A stretch of 64,000 nt of DNA from Legionella bozemanae. Lineage in GTDB: Bacteria > Pseudomonadota > Gammaproteobacteria > Legionellales > Legionellaceae. Position numbers and translations under genes: made by a program. The DNA lies in assembly GCF_001648595.1 (NCBI RefSeq), contig NZ_LBAW01000015.1:1-64000 (forward strand). The letters run 5' to 3'. The notes below the pieces were generated by a model, which ran no database searches, was not told the DNA's origin, and saw only the letters and a list, made by a program, of their open reading frames with translations. Below are positions 55,331 through 64,000 of the stretch, piece after piece. Each line of letters opens with the position of its first letter. Position 1 is the stretch's first letter.

Positions 55331-56050
55331 ATGTTAAGGAAAACAAAACTGCTCGGTCTTGTGTCTTTATTATTAGCCAATCCTTGTTTTTCAGGGTTTT
55401 ACCTTGGTGCAGGAGTAGGACCTGAAGGCGCTCATTTTACGCAACGATCTCATGTAACGAGGCTAGGAGCTATTTCCAATACAGCAGGCGAAGGAGCTTT
55501 TAATGTTTATGATACAGAACACTTCTCCGGGACCGGAGAGTTCGGAACTTTATTTGGGGGTTATAGTTTAAGGTATAAAAACTTTTATCTGGGAGCAGAA
55601 GCCAACGCCAATATAAGCTCAGTTAAATATACCCTGGTTAACGACGAACTCATACACAGCAACTTTCTCAAAACTACTTTTTCAATTCCAAATAGTGAAG
55701 GCATCAGCATATTACCTGGATACTTTTTCTCAGACTCTTTTTGGGCCTATGGACGAGTGGGGTATGCAAATGGGCACGTAAAAATTAGGGAATCCGATCC
55801 AACAGTTAGAAGTTCTACATCAAACCGCAGCGGTATTCGCTATGGTGCTGGAGTTCGTTATAATCTGTTGGATCCTCGCTGGACATTAATGATGGATTAC
55901 AGTCAAATCAATTACACCAAGATAAAAAGTCATGTGTTTGAGCCTAATGGCGGAGTAACTAAGATTGCCCGAATTTATCCCAATACTGCACAAGTCGCTT
56001 TTGGATTAATCTTTAATTTTGATACACCCAAAAAAGCCTTTGTTAAATAA
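55331..56050 (+). CDS. Outer-membrane beta-barrel protein (OMP_b-brl type)
   Basis: 239 residues with a signal peptide (KLLGLVSLLLANPCFS, cleavage before GFYLGAG). Alternating strands typical of small porin-like barrels: GFYLGAGVGPEGA, FGTLFGGYSLRYKNFYLGAEA, SFWAYGRVGYANG, RSGIRYGAGVRYNLL and AQVAFGLIFNFD. A GGAATAAT ribosome site and a perfect downstream terminator mark it as a single-gene unit. Outer membrane location is likely; specific role unknown. Confidence 0.8.
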   Translation: MLRKTKLLGLVSLLLANPCFSGFYLGAGVGPEGAHFTQRSHVTRLGAISNTAGEGAFNVYDTEHFSGTGEFGTLFGGYSLRYKNFYLGAEANANISSVKYTLVNDELIHSNFLKTTFSIPNSEGISILPGYFFSDSFWAYGRVGYANGHVKIRESDPTVRSSTSNRSGIRYGAGVRYNLLDPRWTLMMDYSQINYTKIKSHVFEPNGGVTKIARIYPNTAQVAFGLIFNFDTPKKAFVK

Positions 56051-56055
56051 TACAT

Positions 56056-56086
56056 GGAGACTCGTATTGAGTCTCCTTACTTTTCC
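56056..56086 (+). terminator. Rho-independent terminator
   Basis: GGAGACTC (56056-56063) pairs with GAGTCTCC (56069-56076), 5-base loop, followed by TTACTTTTCC. Terminates the barrel-protein gene. Confidence 0.8.
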
Positions 56087-56125
56087 TCATTTCTGAAGAA
56101 AACACCCGCTTATTTTTTCGTAATT

Positions 56126-56180
56126 AGGGTTTGTTTGCATTTTGCCCCGGAGCAAGTCCGGGGAAATGCAAATAGACCCT
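56126..56180 (-). terminator. Large hairpin spanning the stop codon of the next minus-strand gene
   Basis: Arms AGGGT...TTTGCATTT...CCCCGGA and TCCGGGG...AAATGCAAA...ACCCT form a stem of about 24 bp with small bulges around the loop GCAAG. It includes the end of the gene at 56179-56832. This is either a terminator or a repeat hairpin. Confidence 0.6.
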
Positions 56181-56832
56181 AGAAAACAATTGAATAAGCA
56201 AAAGCCAGAGCAATAGTATATCCCAATAACAACAGAACTTTCTGGGCTGCCTTCATGGATACAGCAAAGAAAACTAAAATCAAATGGAGCAAAAATAATG
56301 CATAAAGAATGTATTCATTAATTCTTTCCGCTGTAGAAAAAGAGTAATTCCTAAGGAACCCATCAGGAAAGGCATTCAAACGCGTAATAATTGTCGCCAT
56401 AAGAATAATTAAGAAAAATAAATACAAAACAATCACATAAGTGCTAAAAAAAATGGGAATCTTAAATTCTGTAACTTCCTCCTCTTTATCTAAATTTTTA
56501 ATAAAAATCAAAGCAATTAAAGAAACAATAATACCGATAAAATTAAATCGGACAAACGGAGAACTGAGTAAAGGAAAAAAATTCACCTGGCCTAACAAAG
56601 ACCATTTACACTCCGCGATTAATACAATGAATAGAAGCGGAAAAAAGAATACGGCCTTCAAGAAGATAGGAGATCGGTTGTTTGTTTTACATGAATGAAA
56701 TAAGAAATTTGTATATTTAAGGTTAAGAAAAATACCCCAAACAAATGAGGTAACAAAAATCAAAAAAAATGAATTAACAAGAAATAATAATGTAATAGGA
56801 CTCAATAAAATGGATATAAGATTTTCGTGCAT
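56179..56832 (-). CDS. Six-helix membrane protein of unknown function
   Basis: 217 residues with about six hydrophobic helices. Helices near 8-35, 58-73, 95-110, 130-150, 170-187 and 195-215 are separated by short polar loops; one acidic loop (NLDKEEEVTEFK) follows helix three. Unrecognised family. Typical of inner-membrane proteins. It is followed by a long hairpin that includes its stop codon. Confidence 0.65.
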   Translation of the reverse strand: MHENLISILLSPITLLFLVNSFFLIFVTSFVWGIFLNLKYTNFLFHSCKTNNRSPIFLKAVFFFPLLFIVLIAECKWSLLGQVNFFPLLSSPFVRFNFIGIIVSLIALIFIKNLDKEEEVTEFKIPIFFSTYVIVLYLFFLIILMATIITRLNAFPDGFLRNYSFSTAERINEYILYALFLLHLILVFFAVSMKAAQKVLLLLGYTIALAFAYSIVF

Positions 56833-57104
56833 TATATTCCTAGAAAAATTATTGGATATTCATAATTATAGAGCGCCAATCAAATTCCTTTGTTGTTCAT
56901 GATGCGGGAAGGACGTGCAGCAATAAATCCAGATTATATCCCCAAATCAATAACGTCAGAGGAAGATTTTAAAACCATTTTTAAAAGAGAGACCCGCTTA
57001 ATTATTATTATCCTGTATCATGCGATATTGAGCCAATACCATTAAATTTAATTGGGACTATACTAATAAATATGCCAGTTTTTGTTTTTAAATGGGGTAT
57101 TTCT

Positions 57105-57971
57105 ATGAAGGTTTTTAATAACATGAAGATGTATACCTCTTATTTAGATGGTCTCTACCAGCATATTTTTGCAAATACTCCCATCGTTACCTGGGGCTAT
57201 TTCTACTATGATTTGAATGGACGTTGTTTGCAATTGATGTCTGATAAATGGCTCCTCGATGTTTTTTTAAAAAATGATTTATTTGCCACACAAATTTTCA
57301 CTAATATAACTACAACTCCGGATACCTTATATGCTTCAGATATTATGAATGATGAGCTTCTACCCCATTCAATCAAAGAAGTCTTAATTGATCACAAATA
57401 TGCTTATTTTTTTGATATTGTCCATAAAGAGGAAAATTACACAGAAATCTATACATTTGCATCGATTACTGATTCTCACCGCTCTAATAATTTTACCCTT
57501 AACAACGTAGATATCTTAAAAGTCATTAGCCAAAACCTGGCCACTCGGTGCAGACGATTATTAACCAAAGATAATACTCTGATATTGCCTAAAGATTTAA
57601 TCATTGAGATGAATTCACTTGCAGAATCGCATGGTTCAAAGAATTCTTTAAATTTGAAGGAATTCATTTTAAAACAAAAAGAGACTAAATTGCAGGAAAT
57701 GGTAAATGACACCGTTTTTGATTTTAATACCTTGCCTTTTAATTTCATGTCAGCAAAACAACTGACCTTGAAGGAAAAAGAGATCATTTATCTTTATTAT
57801 CATGGTTTTAAGATACAACGCATTGCCGATATTCTGGAAATATCAAAACGCACCGTTGATAAACATTTCGAAAATATCAAGAAAAAACTTACGTGTGACA
57901 GTACAGGTCAAATAATTCCTGCCTTACTGCGCTCTAATATTTCTATAAATCAATTTATCCAAAAATCTTAA
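57105..57971 (+). CDS. LuxR-type transcriptional regulator
   Basis: 288 residues; GGGG 8 bases before the ATG at 57105 is favoured over the ATG at 57072. The C-terminal GerE/LuxR HTH spans about 225-275: LTLKEKEIIYLYYHGFKIQRIADILEISKRTVDKHFENIKKKL, matching the 'LT.rE.evl.l...G.s...IA..L.iS..TV..H..ni..KL' pattern. The N-terminal 200 residues are a sensor-like region without the acyl-homoserine-lactone residues I would expect. L. pneumophila LpnR-type regulators have this build. Target genes unknown. Neighbours are candidate effectors. Confidence 0.85.
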   Translation: MKVFNNMKMYTSYLDGLYQHIFANTPIVTWGYFYYDLNGRCLQLMSDKWLLDVFLKNDLFATQIFTNITTTPDTLYASDIMNDELLPHSIKEVLIDHKYAYFFDIVHKEENYTEIYTFASITDSHRSNNFTLNNVDILKVISQNLATRCRRLLTKDNTLILPKDLIIEMNSLAESHGSKNSLNLKEFILKQKETKLQEMVNDTVFDFNTLPFNFMSAKQLTLKEKEIIYLYYHGFKIQRIADILEISKRTVDKHFENIKKKLTCDSTGQIIPALLRSNISINQFIQKS

Positions 57972-57995
57972 GTCATTCGCCGCTAAAACTCCATT

Positions 57996-58646
57996 TTAAA
58001 AAATGATGCAGCAAGTGGATATTTTCTTCTCTTCGGTTTGAGCAAAATAATATTCTAGTGTCTTTTTGTTTAGCTTTTTATGATAAGTGAACTCCTTGTT
58101 GCTTAACAATTGATTCAACCATGATGCCTTCATATTAAACGATGAGCCATAAAACTCACAAAGATCTATTTCAGCAAGTGAAAAAATCGCACCTATCCAA
58201 GGATCAAGAAGAAAGTTTTTTGTGATAACTACTGTATGTTCAATGTCTTCGATATCATAAATAAGTGCAGGGATATTTTGTTGTTTTAGTAATGCAGCCA
58301 AATAAAATGCTTGGTGTTCACAATTTCCCGCTCTATGCGCAGAAATTGTATATTTTATTGGCGCTCTCGCATCGAGAAAATCAATCTTTTGGTCCTCACA
58401 ATATTTTGCAATTTTAAGGAAAAAAGATCTCACTTCGCCTACTTCCCTCACTGCGGTTAAGCTATTTTCATGATATTGAGCCTTTCGCTCTTTGCCTATT
58501 TTTGCGGTTAAGGGATTGATAACCGATGCAGAAGTGCTGGCAATGCACACACCCATTGTAGCCTCCAGCGCGTTACATAAAATTTCAGGGTATTTATTTG
58601 CAGGGTTAATCTCGATTTTTTTGTTTTTGAAAAATTTAACCAACAT
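57996..58646 (-). CDS. C-H-D protease-like protein ending in a CaaX box
   Basis: 216 residues from the ATG at 58646 (GGAG 7 bases upstream; the frame extends to 58703 without support). Papain/transglutaminase-type triad: Cys109 in AGNCEHQAFYLAAL, His137 in IEHTVVI and Asp148 in LLDPWIG, in the same style as the protein at 18095-19264. The protein ends STCCIIF, so the last four residues, Cys-Ile-Ile-Phe, fit a eukaryotic CaaX prenylation box, with Phe favouring geranylgeranylation, and a second cysteine directly before it that could be palmitoylated. Host-lipidated Legionella effectors (for example AnkB) use this trick. A membrane-anchored translocated cysteine protease or transglutaminase is inferred. 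Confidence 0.65.
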   Translation of the reverse strand: MLVKFFKNKKIEINPANKYPEILCNALEATMGVCIASTSASVINPLTAKIGKERKAQYHENSLTAVREVGEVRSFFLKIAKYCEDQKIDFLDARAPIKYTISAHRAGNCEHQAFYLAALLKQQNIPALIYDIEDIEHTVVITKNFLLDPWIGAIFSLAEIDLCEFYGSSFNMKASWLNQLLSNKEFTYHKKLNKKTLEYYFAQTEEKKISTCCIIF

Positions 58647-58905
58647 CACCAATCTCCATTTGGGCTCAAAATCTTTATACTCAAGAAAAGAAACTAAAAT
58701 CAATTACTTTTCCTGTAGCTTACAATGAGTTAATATTAGGCACTATGACTATCTTAACGATTTTTAAGCTGCATTTTTGAATTCCAAAACTGGCATATTA
58801 CCGCGGCTGGAAAAGAAACAAAGCGGTGAATAGGAGAATGGATATCCCCGGAAATAGATAAATGATTTTTGGGTGTTTTCTGACGAACTAAAAAAGAGAG
58901 GGATA

Positions 58906-59727
58906 ATGGGAATTTTTAAGGATATTACACACCGGTATTGTCAAAAAATATTGGATGCCTACCAAGTGCAAGCAGATGAAAAAACATATAAAGGTAAAGA
59001 AGCTGACTTATTAATTCAAAGAAATGAATTTGCAAAATGTTTAATCAAGAAGATTAAAGAAATAGATGTTGAGGACGATGATTATTCTACTTATTTTGAA
59101 CAGATTTTAAAAGAAATTGAATCGATATCAAAGGAAGTCGTAACTGCCGTCAAAGAATATAATAAAGAAAATAGCACTACATTTACCACCGATCTTTATG
59201 AAAGTTTTTTCACATCCAGCCTAATCAATTTTATTAATGCATTAAAGGAATTGGTTCAAAACAGCCCCTCTCTCATTACTGATATTAAGGATGCATCATT
59301 CTTTGGCAATAATAGACATGTTCCCTGGATCAATCAATTTTCATTTATCTTATATGAATATATTCTTGAAAAGGAATTTGACCTTGCTACCAGTAAAGTT
59401 GAGCGGGATATTTTTGACACAAAAAAACGATTGATCTTGAAGTATGTGCAAAATGCAGGAAATCTTTATTCACAATTTAAAAAAGATGAGAGCAATACGG
59501 AATACCAGGAACTGATGAAAGTATTATTAACGAGTATGAGTTCTGAAGAAAAAAGCATCCAACGGCGTAAATCTGACGAAAATAATACAGGCTATATGTC
59601 TTATTTTTCTCAAACATTTTATAAAGCCTCTGAAAAAATAATTGGAAAAAATCAATTGGGACAGAAAATCGAATTTTTGATAAAGGAATTTAATGAGCGC
59701 TCAGTGAGTAAGGGACTAGTGATATAG
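58906..59727 (+). CDS. Helical protein, possible effector
   Basis: 273 residues from the ATG at 58906 (GAGAGGG just upstream; an upstream ATG at 58873 is less likely). Lys/Glu-rich, mostly alpha-helical, no recognised domain. Residues about 100-180 include a hydrophobic helical core (SFILYEYILEKEF). Divergent from the CaaX-box gene. Function unknown. Confidence 0.6.
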   Translation: MGIFKDITHRYCQKILDAYQVQADEKTYKGKEADLLIQRNEFAKCLIKKIKEIDVEDDDYSTYFEQILKEIESISKEVVTAVKEYNKENSTTFTTDLYESFFTSSLINFINALKELVQNSPSLITDIKDASFFGNNRHVPWINQFSFILYEYILEKEFDLATSKVERDIFDTKKRLILKYVQNAGNLYSQFKKDESNTEYQELMKVLLTSMSSEEKSIQRRKSDENNTGYMSYFSQTFYKASEKIIGKNQLGQKIEFLIKEFNERSVSKGLVI

Positions 59728-59845
59728 CTAATCCCTTGTTCCGTACTACATAAGAACAATACATTACTAAATTTTTTATTTGCCCGGCTCCTATTTCATA
59801 TAAGTTTGAAATGAAAAACAATTATCAAAAGTGACAATTAACGCT

Positions 59846-62149
59846 TTAAATATTATCAACCATTGGAGCCAAACTTGCAGCGTGTCCCTCTGATTTATTA
59901 TTTTCTTTAAAACCATTTAAATCTTCTTTAAAATTCTTAATTTTTTCAACATCCTTGGTTATTAGGTTTTTATCAAAAATCGAAGCTACTTTTAAAAAAA
60001 ACTCAGATAGCTTTTGTAAAAATCTAGGTAATTTGTAGTGGAGATTAGAAACAGATTGCAAATCCATTTTATCGTGCGGTGCGTCTTTATTCTCAATTTT
60101 ATTAATCAGCAAAGTACAAAATTTCTCTAATTTTTCTTTCCGCATCGTTTTATGGGATGGATCCATTCTATGGACTTCCCTATCGAGTAATGATACTAAA
60201 TTATAAATATCTTTCTTATATAAAATAACATGACTCAGATTATGGACTTTTGCTTTTCCTTCTTCCTCAAGTCTGCGATTAACAACCTCTAATAATCTAC
60301 TTCGAACCCCATAGGTAAAAGGGCCTCCTTTGGGTAGTCCGGTAAGCTCACTTAATACGAAAATTAATTCCCTTACTTGAAAATGAAAGCGAGTATTCTT
60401 TTCGACTAATTCCTTTATATCGCTTGGAACTTTTACTCCCCCAAGTACTAAACAACACCCAAGCTCAAGGCTTTCATATATTATTTCTCGATCAGTGTGG
60501 CTGTAACTTTTTATATCAGCTAAAAATCCTTTTATTTTATCCCATTGCCCTTCTTGTGCGTATAGGGGGATTAGTTGGCGCTGGACTTCAATATTATCTT
60601 GGATGCCTAAATTTTCCAAAGCACCAATTTTTCTTGCACGACAATGTATATGATGAATCCTATCAAACTCCGTTTTAATCTCTGGTGTCACTGAGGGAAT
60701 AATAGAGATTTTTGCAGGAACCATAAGTGCTTTTTCTCTGGGTAATTCCTCAATGGCATCTTGTATTCCTTTTGCAGCTTGATACCAGGTTATTCCATTT
60801 TCATGTTTAAACACTTGGTCTAATAGTTTATTAATTTTCTCATAGCCGGGTGAATCCTCAATGATATTTCTCACATACAAACAATATGCCTCTGGGGAGC
60901 AATATGTAGTACGTTGTATATCATCTATATCCCGTGCTTTTGCGCGAAACATAATATTCATATAAGGGTCTTGACCAACCACAGCTGTTCCAACAAGCCC
61001 TATATTCTTTGTCCATACATCGAAAGGAATTGAGGCTGATTGTTCTTTTCCCCAAGTCATAATACGAATATTTACCTTATCGTTTTGTTCATCAAACTCA
61101 ATGTTTCTAATAATAAAAAAATGACCATCCATAAATCGTTGCACAACATTTTGATTTTTGGGCTCCCCTTGTTCTGGGGCAAGAATATATTTTGCAAGAC
61201 TTCCTGTGCCAGCAAAACCTACCATATACCCATCTTGAATGAGTAATTGTAACTGCTTTATTGCCGCTCTATGATGGATGGGAATATTGTGCACATGATT
61301 GTATCCAGCTTGTTGCATCCAGTTATTGATTTCATGATGTGAAGTAACACCAAAAAGCTTTTTAGCCAAATCTGCTCCTTCTTCACTGTAGTGAACAATA
61401 GAATTTTCTGACGACCGTATTCCATTTAAAATAATGTGATCTGCATCGTGAATTGTAGTTCCGTCCGAACTTTTTTTATTTGCAACCCCTTCAGTGACTT
61501 CGACTCGTAATACGCCTTCTTTCCCGGCGAACTCTTTAAGATCACAAATCCCTTTTGCAGCAAGTTCAGTTACTATTTGTACGTATTTCAATGGATTTAA
61601 TAAGGCGATATGGTGCACAAAAGCATTTACACCGCACACTTGCTCATTGCGTTGATTGATATAACGCGGATCCAACACCCGAATTATCATTTGTAAAACA
61701 AGAAGATCGCGATCAAAATTTTTAAATTTAAGTGGGTCGTCATTATTTAGAAAGTTATCATACAGATAAGATTCATAATCACATTGTACTACTTTCAATA
61801 AGGGGAATTCTTCCAATATTGAGTGAACTGCTTCTTGCTCCCCTGTTAAATAAGCGAAAGCCTCTAGTTGCTTGGCCACTGTATATATCTTTGGATTACT
61901 TTTATCGTACCAATCACTTTGGTTTTCTCGAAGATGCTCTTGGAATTTTTTCAATAAAATTTTAGCTAAATTTTTCACATGGGCTTTGGCTAAGGGAGCA
62001 TCATCCTCATGCTCACAAATACGAGTAACCTTATCTAAAACGAGCAAATACTCCTGATATGAAGTGGCTTTTTCGCCATTTATGAGACCATCAAATGTAA
62101 TTTGCCCATTATCGTGATATGTTAAAAGTTCTAATAATGATAAACCCAT
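59846..62149 (-). CDS. Large cysteine protease-like protein, candidate effector
   Basis: 767 residues from the ATG at 62149 (GGGAG about 11 bases upstream; a TTG nine bases earlier is unlikely). Two motif-like patches suggest a papain-like fold: Cys172 in NEQVCGVNAFVHHIA, with Gln two residues before the Cys, and His343 in MDGHFFIIRNI followed by a beta strand ending MTWG. The segment before the His contains HHRAAIKQLQLLIQDGYMVG. The last 250 residues are helical. The C-terminus (KENNKSEGHAASLAPMVDNI) is polar. A Dot/Icm effector with cysteine-protease activity is a reasonable guess; no specific family recognised. Confidence 0.6.
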   Translation of the reverse strand: MGLSLLELLTYHDNGQITFDGLINGEKATSYQEYLLVLDKVTRICEHEDDAPLAKAHVKNLAKILLKKFQEHLRENQSDWYDKSNPKIYTVAKQLEAFAYLTGEQEAVHSILEEFPLLKVVQCDYESYLYDNFLNNDDPLKFKNFDRDLLVLQMIIRVLDPRYINQRNEQVCGVNAFVHHIALLNPLKYVQIVTELAAKGICDLKEFAGKEGVLRVEVTEGVANKKSSDGTTIHDADHIILNGIRSSENSIVHYSEEGADLAKKLFGVTSHHEINNWMQQAGYNHVHNIPIHHRAAIKQLQLLIQDGYMVGFAGTGSLAKYILAPEQGEPKNQNVVQRFMDGHFFIIRNIEFDEQNDKVNIRIMTWGKEQSASIPFDVWTKNIGLVGTAVVGQDPYMNIMFRAKARDIDDIQRTTYCSPEAYCLYVRNIIEDSPGYEKINKLLDQVFKHENGITWYQAAKGIQDAIEELPREKALMVPAKISIIPSVTPEIKTEFDRIHHIHCRARKIGALENLGIQDNIEVQRQLIPLYAQEGQWDKIKGFLADIKSYSHTDREIIYESLELGCCLVLGGVKVPSDIKELVEKNTRFHFQVRELIFVLSELTGLPKGGPFTYGVRSRLLEVVNRRLEEEGKAKVHNLSHVILYKKDIYNLVSLLDREVHRMDPSHKTMRKEKLEKFCTLLINKIENKDAPHDKMDLQSVSNLHYKLPRFLQKLSEFFLKVASIFDKNLITKDVEKIKNFKEDLNGFKENNKSEGHAASLAPMVDNI

Positions 62150-62480
62150 GACAATCAAACTCCCATCACTAATGAGAAAACAAAAAACATTATTTCACAT
62201 AGAAAAAGTGATTAGAGCTCTTCCGCAGCATATGCGCTTCAAAAAAATTCTCTTATTTTTCATTGAAAATGAATAATGCCAATCTACTCTTCACCTATAA
62301 CGTTAATTATAGTTAAAAGATTAAATATATTAGAAACTCCTATAAAATGCAGATGGCTTTTATGATGGAGCTTTTGGATACCGCGAGCACGTCGCGGTAT
62401 GTAGGCAGGAAGAATGACCGCAGAAAAAAAATTCACCAACTGTTTACAACGCTTCAAGACAGTAATTTTTTGGCTTATTT
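62150..62480. repeat. Gene-free gap with dispersed repeat family A
   Basis: About 62374-62407 (TGGATACCGCGAGCACGTCG, then CGGTATGTAGGCAG) is a diverged single copy with its own inverted arms (ACCGCG / CGCGGT). No gene is supported in the rest. Confidence 0.5.
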
Positions 62481-63365
62481 CTATTTAATATGCTGCTGGA
62501 GAAAATCATAGGCCTTTTTAGCATACTGAAAAGGGGGAGCTTTAGCCGGATCCTGTTCTGCCTCAACAATCATCCAGCCAGAATATCGATGTTTTTGCAA
62601 CATCTGAATGATGGGAGCAAATTCAATGGTCCCATCGCCAGGAACCGTAAATACACCAGCTCGTACGGCATCCATAAAGTTCATATGTTGACTCTTAACG
62701 TTATTGAGGATTTCGGCACGAACATCCTTTAAATGAACATACAAAATACGATCATTGTATTTATTGATTAAAGCAAGTGAATCAATATCAGCAAATGCAG
62801 CATGGCCGGTATCAAGCAATAAAGAAATCAATTGAGGGCTCGTGTTTTCCATTAAATAATCGATTTCATGTTCATAAAAAACGCCTGTTCCTGCATGATA
62901 GTGATAAACAAGCTGCATATCAAAATCATAAGCAATACGACCAATAGTATGTAATCCTTGAAGCAGTTTTCCCCACTGCCCCTCATTAAACTCTGGTTTG
63001 TGAGGACTTAAAATAGGTAGATCTGTTCCTTGGATGGCGTGTCCACACTCACACACATTAATAAAAGATGCTCCCATCGCGCGCATAAAACTTAAATGCT
63101 CCATAAATCGCGATAAAGTATTTTCATACTGCTCCGTCTCCGTAAAAAAAGTACTGAACCAGGCACTCGATAGATGTAGTCCACGATCACTTAAAGCCTT
63201 TTTTAAAACAGAAACGTCACGAGGATACTTATTACCAAGCTCTGTACCTGTATAACCCGCCTCTGACATTTCTCTAATGCATTGTTCAAAACTAATTTCT
63301 TTCCCTAGCTCAGGGTCGTCATCATTGCACCAGTTAATAGGTGCAATTCCCAATTTAATGTGCAT
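62481..63365 (-). CDS. iolE: Myo-inosose-2 dehydratase
   Basis: 294 residues, TIM-barrel of the xylose-isomerase-like family. Recognisable IolE blocks: LGIAPINWCNDDDPELG (about 5-21), GYTGTELGNKYPRD, INVCECGHAIQG, VYHYHAGTGVFYE, LLDTGHAAFADID, YVHLKDVR, GDGTIEFAPI and GWMIVEAEQDP. It dehydrates 2-keto-myo-inositol to 3D-(3,5/4)-trihydroxycyclohexane-1,2-dione, the substrate of IolD, whose gene lies immediately upstream, 20 bases away on the same strand. The two belong to an inositol catabolism operon that continues beyond the window. Confidence 0.93.
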   Translation of the reverse strand: MHIKLGIAPINWCNDDDPELGKEISFEQCIREMSEAGYTGTELGNKYPRDVSVLKKALSDRGLHLSSAWFSTFFTETEQYENTLSRFMEHLSFMRAMGASFINVCECGHAIQGTDLPILSPHKPEFNEGQWGKLLQGLHTIGRIAYDFDMQLVYHYHAGTGVFYEHEIDYLMENTSPQLISLLLDTGHAAFADIDSLALINKYNDRILYVHLKDVRAEILNNVKSQHMNFMDAVRAGVFTVPGDGTIEFAPIIQMLQKHRYSGWMIVEAEQDPAKAPPFQYAKKAYDFLQQHIK

Positions 63366-63385
63366 ATATAATTCCTTAGGAGTCC

Positions 63386-64000
63386 TTAATATTCTCTAAC
63401 GTTTTGCAATTGCGCTTGCATCCTGTGATGCGCTTTAGTTACTTCTTCTGAGTTAGATACCTCTGCAACCGCTACACGCCACCAGGTTTGATAGCCATTA
63501 CTCATGGTCTTAGGCAATATCGGCAATACAATCATTGAAGAACATGCTTCATTTCGCGCAGTTTCCATGGCAACAGCCAATTGCTCATAAGCATCCACAA
63601 AAAAAGTTTTAGCACCCAGACCTTCCGCGTATTTGCAAAAATTGATTGGCAAATAATTCCCAGAAAGCTTCTTGGTTTTATCTTCTCGATAACGAAACTC
63701 ATTGCCAAAACCTTGGCTACCCTGGCTTTCTTGTAAATTTTTAATGCATTGAAAACCATGATTATTAAAAAGAATGATGGTTATTTTCTTGTGCTCCTGG
63801 ATGCTGGTAAGCAACTCTGAATGCATCATCACAAAACTGCCATCGCCCACCAAAACATACACTTCACCAGGAGTATTTTCTTTAGCTAGCCTTACCCCTA
63901 AGCCTGCAGCGACTTCATAACCCATGCAAGAGTACGCATATTCCAGATGATAATCTTTAGGCTTTTTGGATTTCCACAAACGATGCAAATCTCCGGGCAA
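63386..64000 (-). CDS. iolD: 3D-(3,5/4)-trihydroxycyclohexane-1,2-dione hydrolase, C-terminal part (cut by window end)
   Basis: 204 residues are visible; the gene runs off the right edge, so the first methionine seen is internal. ThDP-dependent enzyme. The PP-domain motif GDGSFVMMHSELLTSI followed by FNNHGFQCI, and the IolD-specific blocks EYAYSCMGYEVAAGLG and GYQTWWRVAVAEVS, are present. It hydrolyses the cyclic diketone made by IolE to 5-deoxyglucuronate. Same strand and close spacing with iolE support an operon. Confidence 0.93.
   Translation of the reverse strand: MPGDLHRLWKSKKPKDYHLEYAYSCMGYEVAAGLGVRLAKENTPGEVYVLVGDGSFVMMHSELLTSIQEHKKITIILFNNHGFQCIKNLQESQGSQGFGNEFRYREDKTKKLSGNYLPINFCKYAEGLGAKTFFVDAYEQLAVAMETARNEACSSMIVLPILPKTMSNGYQTWWRVAVAEVSNSEEVTKAHHRMQAQLQNVREY

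Noticed and set aside
1..64000. CRISPR array, tRNA, rRNA or prophage
   Set aside because: No regularly spaced direct repeats, no clover-leaf tRNA or rRNA sequence and no phage structural genes were seen.

Overview
The window reads as chromosomal DNA of a Legionella species, probably not L. pneumophila itself. The reasons are an AT-rich composition, a dense set of eukaryotic-like proteins (ankyrin repeats, an F-box, a C-terminal CaaX box, papain-like Cys-His-Asp proteases, an ADP-ribosyltransferase/ADP-ribosylglycohydrolase pair, long coiled-coil proteins with acidic tails), and two small RNAs with GGA-loop hairpins that each carry an upstream LetA-type box. No rRNA, tRNA, IS element or CRISPR array is visible. 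The species assignment is an inference from gene content.

Layout. 0-5 kb: a putative ADP-ribosyltransferase followed by a PARG-type macrodomain protein with an arginine-rich N-terminus, then small uncharacterised genes and a small HTH protein. 5-9 kb: arylamine N-acetyltransferase and a two-gene operon of secreted proteins, one an EPTP-repeat beta-propeller. 8.9-9.1 kb and 19.9-20.1 kb: two paralogous CsrA-sequestering RNAs of the RsmY/RsmZ type, 11 kb apart. 9.4-19.3 kb: a 1128-residue ankyrin-like protein, unknown genes, a YjbQ protein, a VWA protein, a spermidine-synthase-like protein and a transglutaminase/papain-like protein. 20-22 kb: a HAD/coiled-coil gene interrupted by one in-frame TAA. 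22-25 kb: an acetolactate-synthase-like/aldehyde-dehydrogenase operon. 25-34 kb: an F-box protein, a CruF-like membrane protein, an outer-membrane barrel, an exported flavin amine oxidase and a 792-residue coiled-coil protein.

34-44 kb is mostly metabolic: glutaminase, acetate kinase with a FabI-type reductase, YacG, a CorC/HlyC-type membrane protein, pyruvate decarboxylase, an S9 peptidase and a SnoaL-like protein. 44-49 kb: an ankyrin protein with an N-terminal C-H-D protease domain, a tail-anchored CarboxypepD_reg protein, a secreted lipase-like hydrolase and a CBS protein. 49.5-54 kb: an SDR/HxlR divergent pair with a clear operator, a frameshifted HExxH metallopeptidase and a second SDR. 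54-62 kb: candidate effectors, an outer-membrane barrel, a LuxR regulator, a small C-H-D protein ending in a CaaX box and a 770-residue protease-like protein. The right edge enters an inositol-catabolism operon (iolE, and iolD cut by the window end).

Taken together, housekeeping and carbon-metabolism genes are interleaved with single-gene candidate Dot/Icm effectors. The LetA-Rsm-CsrA control point is duplicated inside the window. Short dispersed repeats of at least four families sit in the intergenic gaps. Start codons were moved from the longest frame to the one with a Shine-Dalgarno sequence wherever the sequence decided it. All functional names rest on motif recognition by eye; no database search was possible.
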